Shown here piece after piece: positions 1 through 11,506 of a DNA stretch of 64,000 bases. The notes under the pieces were generated by a model. The model worked only from the letters and a program-made list of their open reading frames with translations, made no database searches and was not told the origin of the DNA. This DNA comes from Zeus faber (taxonomy: Eukaryota > Chordata > Actinopteri > Zeiformes > Zeidae), in assembly GCA_960531495.1 (NCBI GenBank), contig OY482847.1, positions 7,569,492 through 7,633,491 on the forward strand. Direction: 5' to 3'. Within the stretch, counting starts at the first letter, position 1. Each line of letters opens with the position of its first letter. Made by a program: the position numbers and the translations under genes.

Positions 1-254
1 AAATATCTCTTTTCTTCAGTTTCAAAAAACTATTTTGACAAGGACAGCTAAAGTAAAGTCATTTTGAAAACACAATTGGGCACCTCTTTTATGTACTTTA
101 TTTATTCATGAGTAATTTAGTAAACAATCTGGGGAAATTTCGATGGAATCATGTTTTAAAACCACATTGTCATGGCTGTGCTAAACCTCGTTGTCGGGAA
201 CTTCATTATTTTCTTTGTCTCTAACCGTGATGTTGTCGTCTCTCTTTCTCTCAG

Positions 255-3200
255 GGACCTACCAGGGCCAGTGGCTGGGGGGGATGCGTCATGGCTATGG
301 CGTGCGGCAGAGTGTACCGTACGGTATGGCCGCTGTCATCCTCTTCCCCCTGCGCACGTCTATAAACTCTCTCCGCTCCGAGCACAGCCACGGTGCCCCC
401 GCTGTGCTGGAGGATGGCACCACCACAACGCCCACAGATGGGGTGGTGGCTGGGCTGGCCGGCAGCCCGGTGGGCCGAGGGGGGTTCGCTCTGACTGCGC
501 CGAGTGAGGCGGACCGCCAGAGGAAGAGGAAAGGCCGCTTTCGCCAGTCCATCCTGAGCGGCCTGAAGCTGCGGCGCTCTGAGTCCAAAAGCTCCCTGGC
601 CAGCCAGCTCAGCAAGCAGAGCTCCTTCTGCAGCGAGGCTGGCATGAGCACCGTCAGCTCCGCCGCTTCTGACATCCACTCCAACGCCAGCGAGAATGAG
701 CAGGGTGCCCCCGTGGATGCCACTGTCACTGAGACCTATGCCGGCGAGTGGCGGAGCGACCAGAGGGCCGGCTGGGGTGTCAGCCGCCGCTCGGACGGCC
801 TTCACTATGAGGGCGAATGGGTGGGGAACAAGAGGCACGGCTACGGATGCACCACCTTTCCCGACGGCACCAAAGAGGAGGGCAAGTACAAACAGAATGT
901 CCTGGTGAGCGGAAAACGCAAGAACCTGATTCCACTAAGAGCTAGTAAGATCAGAGAGAAGGTGGACCGGGCGGTGGAGGCTGCCGAGAAGGCGGCAGAC
1001 ATTGCCAAACAGAAGGCAGAGATCGCCATGTCTAGGTAAGACAATCACTCAAAATATCGGACAAAGGGGGCGGGGGACACATTGAGGTTGGCTGTGAAGG
1101 GCAATGCCTGCTCCAGTCTTCAGGAATCAACTTGTATGCAGACAAAATAACACAGAATGCATTGAAGACTAGCTGGGAGCATGCGCTGTTTGTTATTACT
1201 CCCAAAATCTATAAAATGTTTAATTTCTGTAAATAATTGATTTCTTGCGCTGAACTTATGATCCCACCAGTCATCACAAATAACATGGATGATTGGTGGC
1301 AGTCAAAGCAGGACTACAGAACCAACCTACTCACTCAAACATTCAGATGGTTACAGCATGATTGATCTACATGGACTGACTAATGACTTATTGATGACTT
1401 ATATTTCCACCTGTCACTGTTAGGATGAGCCACGCCCGCGGAAAGGCCGAGGCCGCTGATGGAGTTGCACAGAAAGCCATGGAGGAGTGTCGACTCGCCC
1501 GGATCGCTGCTAAAGAGCTCTCTCCCTCTTTTCACATCTACGGGAATGGTGAGTTGAAGAGAGAGGGGAAATCATATCAAAGTGAAGTTCTTCTTGATTT
1601 TGGTATTCACGTATTCCGCAAAGACTTTTGTGATCACAGGAAAGATCATTTTTAATCATTTTTTCACCACTCGCTTCTGTACTGTATTCTTCATTGTGAA
1701 GCTCCAGGTGAATGTTCGCAGCTGTGAGAATAATTGTAAACCTTTGTGGTGGTTTTGACAGAGGAGTTGAAAAGTTTTTTCTAAAAACTAAAACAAATTT
1801 AGTTTCCAAATTTCAAACACCATTTTTTGTCTTACCCATTGTAATTGATTTCTGAATACTGAAAAACTTGCTTTTTGTATTATATATTCAAGTCATTAAT
1901 ATGAAGGTTCGTTTTTAATATGAAGCTTTCTAATGTACCTGTTCCCACTTGAACTTCAATAGCCAGGGTGCCCAAACATTTTCCCTGGATGGGACAAAAA
2001 TGGCACAACATCGGAAGATTTAATCTTCCTCAAGCATTTTTCATAATAATGTCAAACTTTATTATCAATAAAACAAATAACCAATATTGGGCGATTAAAA
2101 GTGCAAAATAGAAAAAAATGTGAGATGTATAAACAGATTATTATTATTATTGCCTTTTTTAAACACCTCTTGCCATCCAAAATAAAGGGTTCTGGCAGAC
2201 CAGGGTATGCAAATTGTTGCTCCTAACTCCTAAATAGAGAGGATAAGCCTTTAACAAATATTAAGTGCATCCTTTTGTTAAATCCTCTTTCACATTCCTT
2301 TTACCACTGGAATTGTCTATCCAAGATGAAAATGCACTGATTTTTATTTGTACATACTGGTGAAATGGAGACATGCAGTGTTCGTATGCTGCACTTGGTG
2401 TGGCTTGGTGCCAAATCACTTCATTGGTGCTATTCTCTCACTGTGTTTCTAGGGCTTGAATGTCAAAGGCCCAAGCACCAGGACGCCAAGGACAAAGACC
2501 ATGAGGTCATCTCCACGGGAACAGACAGTCCTGAGCTGTGCACTCCGGACACCACGCCGCCTGTAATAACACCTGATCTCAGCCCTGTGCTGACCGTGCC
2601 CACCTCGCCCCCCCGCACCCCACCCAAGCACACCCACCGCCCCCGAAACGCCTGCTTCATGCGGCAGAGTGCTGTGGATGACCAGAGCGGGGCAGAGATC
2701 CAGGTGCTGGTGGAGGGGCGTGGCATGGATCTTCCCAGGGGCGGGGCCAACACTTGGACGGATGACGTGTATCCAGACAGAGGAGGCAGCAGCCGCTCCA
2801 CCACGCCCTCCCTCCTGGAGGAGCAGGAGGGCCAGATGAACGGCCACGAGCAAGCCCCTAATCACAAACCGCGGGAGAAATCCTTGCCTAACCACAAGTC
2901 CCGGGAGCACTCTTCTTCCTACAGAGGGTGGGAGCACTCTTCATCCGGCCAAAAACCCTCAAAGCATGCCTCTTCCAATCACAAGTCCAGGGAGTACTCC
3001 TCCTCCAATCACAAAACATGGGATCATTCTTCAACCAATCACAAAGCCTGCGAGCATGCCTCTTCCAATTACAAGCCGCAGGTGCACATTTTATCCAATC
3101 ACAAGGCCTTGGAGCATAACATGTCCAATCACAAGACTTCCGAGCATGCTTCCAATCACAAGCCCCAAGATTATATCTGCTCTAATCACAATGCAAAAGA

Positions 3201-4038
3201 CCACATCTCTTCTAACTACAATCCTCGAGAGCATGTGTACTCCAACCACCACCCAACAGAGCATGTCTACTCCAACCACCATCCAAAGCAGCACATCTCC
3301 TCCAACCACAAGCTTAGCGAGCATGCATCGGTCGACCAAAAGCTTGACGGCCTCGCCGGGGGCTGGACTGCCGAAAGCACCCTGAGGTGGAGCCCCGCCC
3401 ACTCGCGCCTAACGGAGCAGGACGAAGAGCGACTAACTGACTACACGGTCGACATGAGGCTTCAGTCCTCGGACTCCTACCCGCCGCGCGGCCTGGGCCA
3501 GGAGTCCCCGGCCCCCAAAAGCAACAGGCTGCGGTCTCGGGGCCTGCGACTCGTGCGGGACGGATCCATGGACTCTGTACAGATGCTGGACAACCTGAAT
3601 GTGGGGGCAGAGTTGGAGGAATGGCCGCTGCACAGGGACCTCACCCTCTCCCCGCCCCTCAAGTCTCAGCCTATCATCCTGGAGCAGGAAGGAGAGCATC
3701 TCACCCTCAAATCAAACTCAGTGAGCGGTTACAATACATATGTTCCTTTTTCTGTTTTGTTCCACATATATGTCATATAAAATATAACATTTCTTTGTCC
3801 TTCTGTGTAATTTCTAAATCTGCACAACAGTACTTAATGCAGCATATGCGACACATGAACTGAGCGCTTATATTTATTCTATTTTCAATTAAATATACTC
3901 AATTAACTGTGTGATTTGTGTCATCTAACCCCCCTTTCCTCCTGTGTTTTCTTCCAGGGCTCCAGCTCTATTCTGGTGGTTATGGTCATTTTGCTCAATA
4001 TTGGAGTAGCCATTCTTTTCATTCACTTCTTTATTTAA
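255..4038 (+). CDS. jph3: Junctophilin-3, last four coding exons (5' end outside window)
   Basis: Junctophilins tether the plasma membrane to the endoplasmic/sarcoplasmic reticulum; JPH3 is the brain form. Exons read from GT/AG sites and frame: 255-1035, 1424-1548, 2453-3720 and 3958-4038. The first visible exon opens inside the sixth MORN-like unit ([16 protein letters not shown]), then holds the joining region and two more MORN repeats ([31 protein letters not shown]). A long helix-forming stretch follows ([20 protein letters not shown]). The divergent region is in 2453-3720, and the last exon encodes the C-terminal membrane anchor ([20 protein letters not shown]) and a stop at 4036-4038. 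The joining-region wording ([35 protein letters not shown]) and the tail match JPH3 rather than JPH1, 2 or 4. The start codon and first MORN block lie upstream. An in-frame repeat in the divergent region is listed separately. Confidence 0.95.
2857..3340 (+). repeat. In-frame degenerate ~33-bp repeat in jph3 divergent region
   Basis: About fifteen degenerate copies of an 11-residue unit, roughly S-S-N-H-K-x-x-E-H-x-S, are encoded inside the third visible jph3 exon. The DNA unit carries a recurring 'tccaatcacaag' core. The frame is open throughout, so the repeat is translated if the exon is used. The JPH3 divergent region I recall from mammals has no such block. A lineage-specific expansion is inferred. 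Confidence 0.85.
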
Positions 4039-6195
4039 GCTTCTACAGGTACGATCTATTAAGACTTATTGTTACCTACAGTATACTATATTATTACCTG
4101 CTGAGACGGACATTATGCCAATTCAACTGGAGCCCACAGCCCATGTGACGGACACAGCAAAGCCTTTTTATCGTTGCGACTGGTCTTTTAACCTTTGTTG
4201 AAGCCCATTTGAGTTTCTCTGATACCATTATTTATTTTGAAAGGCGTGAGGTCACAACCATAGCGAGAGGTATTTGTTTAGTGTCACGAGAGAGCAAAGT
4301 GTGCAGATCAGAAATAGCGCGGCACAGCGGGACACGCGTGCACGTGTGTCGATCACCTGCTGTGAGACGGACCGGTGACGGTGCAGACAGTCCTACCGTT
4401 TGTTGCCACTCTGGGTGACGATCCAGCATCCCGGTGCCCCACTTGTCACGACTTCCATTGAAAAACATTCTGGCTCACAGCGTGGCCAACGCACATCAAT
4501 AATCCTTTTCGTTGCCTTTTAGTCTTTTCCGTTTGGCCCCATCCACCAATCCCAACCCCTATTAGCACTATGCGCTACAGAACTATGCTGCAAGAGTAGA
4601 TCCATTTTAAAGGGCTCCGTCATTGTTTTTTTCCTTTCGACACACAAACATTGCATGAGGGTACATAGGTAAGAAAGTGCATTTTCTATCCCTTTAACAT
4701 TATTGTTTTGTCTTCATTTGTACACACGCCATTCAGATTACAAATTCCGGCCACCCCGATCTGTCGACGGAGGTTCGGCGACGGCGCCATTTCACGTCTG
4801 ATGAAATCACAGAATCTCAAATTCATATTCGATTCATGAATTGAACAATAGTCGGATCCATGAATCTAATATTAAGTAATAAGAAGCATTATCCTGGATT
4901 TATTGTAAATTAGGTGGAATTTATGTCGACCCTGCCACTCACACATTGACACACGTCCAGTCTCGATGCCACACACGTGCACACATAGACATGGAAAACA
5001 CTTCTATCTACTGACATATTAAGGAGATTTCAGCCTTGCCCCTTTGTACAGCTTTGAGACTGTTATGTTATAACCACTAATTCTGATATACAGTATATGT
5101 GTATGTGTCATTATTATTCAAGTTTGTTACTTTTTGCAATTTGCAAGACAGAGAGAATGCTGAGTGCCTCGTATTTATTCATTTTTTGTCTGAACTTAAT
5201 TTCCCACCTCTCGTGGTCTGGCAAAGGGGAGATGAGTAACCTCCAATATTAGAACGGGTGAGCCCACTCCCACCACCCCTCAAATGGCATGCACTGTTTT
5301 GTCTCTCTCTCTCTCCCAGTCCCTCTTTTGGACCAGACGATAAAGGGAAGACGGGGTTTCTATGGTGTCACTTCCAGACACTTTGGGCCAGATGAGATTT
5401 TTTTAGCATGTTTGTTTCGCCTGCTCAATCTGGTGTCGGTTTGTGAGTTTCTGCCGCGTGTCTCCTTATCCAGCAACACAAGCTACATGAGACATGGAGA
5501 GCAGTGTAAAATAAACGCTAGCTTTTAACTCTCAGTGGATACTGAAATGTCATGAGTTTATGAATGATATAAAATGAAACTCTCTGCTACTGTATGTTTT
5601 ATACTTCGCACTCGGTGGCATCATCATGTTGTGACATCATTGCATGCCCAAGCATGCTCTTTCTTACTCTTTGGTTTATGAGGTTGTTTCGAAGTTAATG
5701 TGGAGAAAATAATGAAATGTTTGAAATTATGAGCTTGGTGTGGTTATTACTGCTTTTACACATACTGAAACAAAATTTCAGATTTCCAAAATAAAATATT
5801 TTCATGTTATTAATATGTAATAGGTGGGTAGGTATAACACGAGAAGAAAACATATATAGAACCAAAGCATATTTGCTTGATGAACAGTCAACGTATGTAT
5901 AAAGACTGGACCTCCTGTTTCTCATGTTTTTACATTTTGTATACCAAGCCCACAATGTACAAATGTCATCTGTGAAATTCTGAAGAACAGAGCCCTTCTG
6001 AGGTGAGCATTGGCCCCTGGAATGAGAGTGGTGGACTGGGACATGTCATCCAGGAGACATCTTTATGCACTCTGTCTATGCACTAGGATGAGCTAACATA
6101 AAGCAAGTAAGTTCTCCATGCTTCCTGCTCATGGTGTGTTTTCCATTAAATTCTGAAGGGAAGCGGGCCCACTGTTTTTAATGACGCCCAATATG
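4039..6195. other. jph3 3' UTR and spacer
   Basis: No convincing coding exon. Candidate polyadenylation signals AATAAA lie at 5510-5515 and 5790-5795, so the jph3 3' UTR may run about 1.5-1.8 kb. The rest is unique-looking AT-rich sequence. Confidence 0.5.
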
Positions 6196-6201
6196 CACAC
6201 A

Positions 6202-6204
<3 letters not shown>

Positions 6205-6257
<53 letters not shown>
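6205..6257. repeat. (GT)n microsatellite
   Basis: About 26 GT units, preceded by a short CA run and followed by a short AT run. Confidence 0.95.
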
Positions 6258-6266
<9 letters not shown>

Positions 6267-6469
6267 GCTATGAGAGTAAAACTTTTCATATCCAGTGCCC
6301 TAATATAACAGAGCCTACATATAATACTACATAAAGCCCTGCTGTAGTCTTTCTTCTGCAGATCATGCATCCTGGTTGGAATTTACAAAATAAATAATAT
6401 AACAATGTAGACCTAATGAATCACTAATGAGCAATCCTAAATCAGCAGGTCGATAGACCTTGATATATA

Positions 6470-6624
6470 TATCAGGACAGACAGACAGACAGACAGATAG
6501 ATAAGCTAGGGGGGTTAATAAATAGATAGATTGATAGATTGATAGAGCGATAGATAGATTAAAAGATATAATATATATATTAATAGATAGATAGATACAG
6601 ATGGACAGATAGATCGATAGATAG
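6470..6624. repeat. (GATA)n-type microsatellite, left arm
   Basis: Interrupted GATA/GACA tetranucleotide tract that ends exactly where the LTR at 6625 begins. The same class of repeat resumes at about 8753, so the two arms look like one tract split by the insertion. Confidence 0.9.
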
Positions 6625-8750
6625 TGTTGGAGAATATAATCCTCGAGGATCACCTAGTTGTTCCGTTGTAGAAAACCTGTTTCAATCAATTACTCTATTC
6701 TATTGATTGAACAATTAAAACCTGTTTTGATCAATTACTCTATTCTGTTGGTCAATTCAAGTATGATAACTATTAAGACCTGTTTTAATCAATTACTAAA
6801 CTTCTGTTGATCAATTCAAGTATTACAATTACCTTCGAGGTTCTCCGAGTGGTCGTTGATGGGTTGGAGCGTCAATCAGAAGACGTAACACAAATTTAGA
6901 GTTGGTCATATTTATTGTCAGGCAGAATCAGGAAGTGCAGCAGGCTCAGTTCACGAAGTCTGAGCCCGGGCTACAGCAGCCAAGCTCAGCCAAGCCCGTG
7001 GAAAACCCTGGAAGCCCGGATCCTTCTTCCCTGGGTCCTTATATAGTCTTATCTAAGCAAGTGGTCACAAAAGGACATATGGATCACAAAGAACTGACTC
7101 CAACCAGAGGCGGCCAACATGAACAACATCTATACAAACGGAAAAGTACAGGAGCAACATGTGCGCGACTGGTCACAAAGAACGGTTTTCAACCAGAGGC
7201 GCCATATTATTTTAACAAGCGCCATATTATTTCTAACAATCCCCCTTTACATGAGGTCAATCTAAAACAGTAATCAAAAAGTACAATACAGTGACAATGC
7301 ATGGCTCCAGGAGTGATTGGCAAGGAAAACCCCATTTGTCTTAGCGGGAAAACCTGCCAACATCCGTATTATTGAACGTGCGGATGGCATTCACTCACCA
7401 CCTGGACCATGTACGATAAAAGAGCAAACAAAAGTACATAGTAATTTCTTAGGAACAATGTCTCCCTGGTTGTGATACTGGATCTCGCAGCTTTTTAGCT
7501 TTTAACCTCACGCGAGGTGTGCTGACTTCGCTGTTTAGATCTTTCTCTCTTGAACCCTGGTCAACGAGATGCAGTCGTCGTGGACGAGCAAAGCAACACA
7601 TTGGTTAATCATAACGGTCCGGTCCACCTGGCCTCCGTTCACTTCCTTTTCACTCCTTACATCTGGAGTTTTCTCTATCCATGGCCACGGCTGTCCCTCC
7701 AGGGCGTGCCACTTAGGAATCGGTCCTGTATTTTTGAGGAGAGAGGCTACCAGAACAGTTAGGATACCATAGTACAATGCGTGATCCACGCGGGTGAGGT
7801 CTACGGGCAGTAAAGAGAGAGTTTAGGGTGAGGTCCAGCAGGTGAGGTCCAGGGTAAGTAAAGGGAAATCAAAAAGTACAAGAGACAATGCATGGCTCCA
7901 GGAGTGACTGGCAGGGAAAACCCCATTTGTCTTCGCGGGAAAACCTGCCAACATCCGTATTATTGAACGTGCGGATGGCATTCACTCACCACCTGGACCA
8001 TTTACAATAAAAGAGACACAGTCATTTACACATAACTAACTATGACAGACAGATGACAGTCCTGTAGAGACTGTCTAAAGTTAAGAGAGCCAGGAGAGAG
8101 AGAAGGGTAATGGATAAGTTGAGGAGGGGGAGAGAAAAACATTTATGCCGTTTTTGATTCTGCTTTTATTTAAAAACATCTGTTCCTTATCCAGACATCA
8201 ATAATTTGATGACAGTCCTGTACAGGCTGTCTAATACTTACCTAAAATTTATACCTGTCTCATTTACCCAACCATGACAACCTGGCCTATTGAACACCTA
8301 AAATGTAGTATTCTTGTACCCAAAATCTAGCGTTTCCTTGAATACCCAAAATCTAGCATTCTTGTACGTTTCTTTCACCTGGCGTCATTTACCTATGACA
8401 GTTATTTGATATAGTCAATATGCACAGTTCTGTTTAAAAGGTTTGTGCTTACCTTGTTTTTATGAGGCGTCTCTCGGTGTCTGGACAGATCTGGATGTTG
8501 TTTAGGGAACTTCCAATATCCCCATAACTTTCTTTTGTTTAAAACAAATTGTAATTATTTCATTGTATATAATTAATTTTGTAGTTACGACCTCTGATTT
8601 AAACTCCTTCCCATCACGTCGGGGTCACCAATTGTTGGAGAATATAATCCTTGAGGATCACCCAGTTGTTCCGTTGTAGAAAACCTGTTTCAATCAATTA
8701 CTCTATTCTGGTGATTGAACAATTAAAATGTGTTTTGATCAATTACTCTA
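6625..8750 (-). mobile_element. Endogenous-retrovirus-like LTR fossil, antisense
   Basis: A broken LTR element lying on the minus strand. The 3' LTR is 6625-7238 and has short inverted ends (TGTT...AACA). It is preceded, in element orientation, by a purine run at 7239-7250 that looks like a polypurine tract. A second, short LTR copy lies at 8633-8750. Next to it, 8613-8630 complements the 3' end of tRNA-Trp including CCA, so it is a primer-binding site. The internal part is only about 1.4 kb and contains no recognisable gag, pol or env. Tryptophan-tRNA priming is known in some retroviruses, and retroviral kinship is inferred from that. Not intact; old. Confidence 0.75.
7285..8022. repeat. Direct duplication inside the LTR fossil
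   Basis: A segment of about 150 bp at 7285-7435 recurs at about 7879-8022 in the same orientation with only a few differences (shared words: atgcatggctccaggagtga, cgtgcggatggcattcactc). It lies within the internal region of the element. Confidence 0.9.
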
Positions 8751-8752
8751 CA

Positions 8753-8817
<65 letters not shown>

Positions 8818-8893
8818 CAGACAGACGGATAGACAGACGGATAGACAGATTAATAGATATAATATATATTAATAGATAGATAGACAGATGGAC

Positions 8894-8965
<72 letters not shown>

Positions 8966-8967
8966 GG
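8753..8967. repeat. (GATA)n-type microsatellite, right arm
   Basis: Long AGAT/ACAG tetranucleotide tract with an interrupted centre, continuing the tract that ends at 6624. Confidence 0.95.
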
Positions 8968-9515
8968 ATAATAAAGCAACAAAGCAACACAATACAAATA
9001 TAAAAAAGGAGAATAAGAATACATGGAAAGTACGCAATCAACCTAACAGTTAACTCTACACGCATTGGGCAAAAAATAAAGTAACGTTACTGACTGTGTT
9101 CGAAATGCAGCAGAGTGAGAAACAGAGATTTATTTGACATAGTAGTTGAGCAAAACACCAAAGTCTCCAAAACGGAATAAACTTCAGTAACTGCTTGAAA
9201 GATGTGCAGATAGCTCCAACTTCCACCACTGCCAGTCTGGAGTGAAATGACGTTATTGCTGTATATTTGTATATGTACTTTTGTTTTGTTGTTGTTGTTG
9301 TTTTTGTTGGGGGGGGTCAATCGGGTATCAAACCATATCATCTGTTTCACCTTGTGTTTGCCTCTAATTGGACTTTTAATGAGCTGCTCTGGGTCCGCGA
9401 CGCGCCGGCTCACCGCGCCCTCTGGCGGCCGCCCACGGTGTGTGTTTTCGGGCACCGGCGGAGAGGGCACTCGGAAGGAACCGACCTGAAATCTCCCCAA
9501 ATGCCGGAGGCATAT

Positions 9516-9582
9516 CCACCCTCCACCCTCCGCCCTCCGCCCTCCACCCTCCACCCTCCGCCCTCCGCCCTCCGCCCCCCGC
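9516..9582. repeat. CCCTCCR minisatellite
   Basis: Tandem CCCTCCA/CCCTCCG units of about 7 bp, roughly nine copies, strongly pyrimidine-rich on the plus strand. Confidence 0.85.
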
Positions 9583-9703
9583 CGGTGCGTGTGCGCTGCC
9601 CCCTCTCTCCGCCGTGTAGCCGTAGAGCGAGAGGAAGGCGCTTTCGTCTCAGGGTTTTCCGTCGCGACCCGTTCGCAGGGCTCGGACCGGGGGGGGATCC
9701 AGG

Positions 9704-9770
9704 CGGGCTGCACCGGGCTGCACCGGGCTGCACCGGGCGGCACCGGGCTGCACCGGGCTGCACCGGGCCG
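9704..9770. repeat. 10-bp GC-rich minisatellite
   Basis: Six near-perfect copies of CTGCACCGGG, one reading CGGCACCGGG. Confidence 0.9.
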
Positions 9771-11506
9771 TGGCGGCCGCGGCGGGCGGCGTGGGCGGCT
9801 TCCGGTGTCCGCGGCGCCGGAGCCAGGTCCGTTCTGGTGAGGCGAGCCGCGCGAACGATCCGTCCCAAGCGAACGGATCTTCCGAGGGACTCGGGAGGCG
9901 GTCGTCATTCCGCCAGGAGCGTGGGCGAGCGAGTTACTGTTCGACTTAGAAACTGAAAATTACGACCGGGGACTTGGTTAAAGTGCAACGCAAGACGCGT
10001 TTGAGCATTTCCTATAGTTTGTGCTGAGCGTGACTGATTTACACTTTCTTAAATTCTTTGAACTTTTTAATTCAATGATATAATTGTGTGATTCTTGTGA
10101 GGTTTATATTCACAACCCCGCACAGTCAACTCAGCCCCCCCCCCCCCCCCCACTTCATTACACCAATTTTACCAAACGAACGAAGAGTCGACAGATTAGA
10201 ACGAATCTTTTTTTTTTTTACTGGGTGACTCGCCGAGGACCGAATCCCCAAAAAGACACTCGAACCTCTCATCGCTAGTCCATCGCATCTCTCCCATCGT
10301 TCGTTGATCTCCAAGGGCCAAAAAAGCTCCGGGGTGGTCGACTCCACGTCCGGGGAGGACGGCGATAAAAACACCCACGGTCCGATTGTGTAAGTTTGCG
10401 CGTTGTATTGCCACGCCTTTAGGGCACGGGGTCTGTGTTTCACGGGAGTGAGAGGCTCGGCTCGGCTCGCTCGCTCGCTCGCTAGGGCAGGGCAGGGGAG
10501 GCGGAGGCCCGGACCCTGGGACCCGGAGCTGGGCTGCTCACTGCGGCCCAGCGGCTCCCAAAGCGGGTGGTGTGGGCGAACTGTCATTCGTTCTCTCGAG
10601 AGGACACGCCCGGGCGTATTCTCGGCGTTACGACACCTGTTCTAATGTCGGTGTTAATTCTAACACTAACTAGCTGCCTGCTGGAATAGAAGCTAGCCAT
10701 GCTAGCACCGCAGCCACAGGGCTCAGACTATCACCTGGAGGTGTTTCTACGGATTACTAAATACCAATTTTCTCTCTACCCTTATCAGTTTTTATTTTAT
10801 TATTTTACGTGCACGTAGGATGACGCACATCTGCTCATTGGTGCATGAACGTAGCACAATTGTAGTGAGAAAATCGACATTTATGCTATTAAGTTTCTCC
10901 GGGAATTAGACGGATTCGATGTCTCAATACGAAGCGCTGCCTGTTTGCAGCTCTGTCAAACACCAGATGATTTACCTTCTGAAAAGCCTTATGTACATGA
11001 TGCTTTCCACGGACATACTGCAATATAATACGTTTTGCAATTTTCGCGATAATTTTATAGCAAACGGCATATAACTATGGATATTAATACTATCGAAATG
11101 ACGCTTTAAAATAAGTTCTCATTTGATTGGAATGCAGCTGATGAATGTCTAGCGCTGTTGTGCCTTTTCCCACCTAAAACCCTTCTATGCTATTCCATAC
11201 TGTTGTTTCCTATACTATTTACCATGCTTGTGCTCTTGAAGTCCATTGATTGAACTGTTAGTCTACAGCTCAATGAAATCAGGAATGTTTCATTGATTGT
11301 TTTTTCTAATATGATAATGATAATTGGTTACTTACAATAAATTAATGTATTTGTTTCTACCTTTTCATCCAGGTAACCTCCACCAATATTAAAGGAAGCT
11401 TGTAATCTGGGATATTACGCTTGGGCCCTGACAATTATCTGATTAAAGAAACTCGGAAATAATATTGTTCGGTTCTAAACTGAATCCATACATGCGAAGC
11501 GGAAGG

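Larger units (their letters stand above)
9380..10660. promoter_or_regulatory. CpG-rich region, probable znf319 promoter and 5' UTR
   Basis: GC- and CpG-dense stretch upstream of znf319. It holds two minisatellites (CCCTCC-type at about 9516-9582 and a 10-bp unit at about 9704-9770) and a run of C at 10137-10151. A strong splice acceptor (ttttcatccag) ends near 11371, just upstream of the znf319 start, so a non-coding first exon probably lies in this region. I cannot place its borders. Confidence 0.5.

Noticed and set aside
2365-2452. ATG-started N-terminus of the large jph3 exon
   Set aside because: This is intron; a clear acceptor (tgtttctag) precedes the JPH3-like text at 2453.
8723-9065. 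LSIYLSIYLS-type ORFs
   Set aside because: Six-frame translation of a GATA microsatellite.
9087-9956. Overlapping ORFs of 150-270 codons
   Set aside because: Caused by GC-rich minisatellites; composition-driven Pro/Arg/Gly text with no domain.
11465-11506. Upstream in-frame ATG of znf319
   Set aside because: The human protein begins at the position matching 11507 (MTEAWQQ); the extra 14 codons look like 5' UTR.
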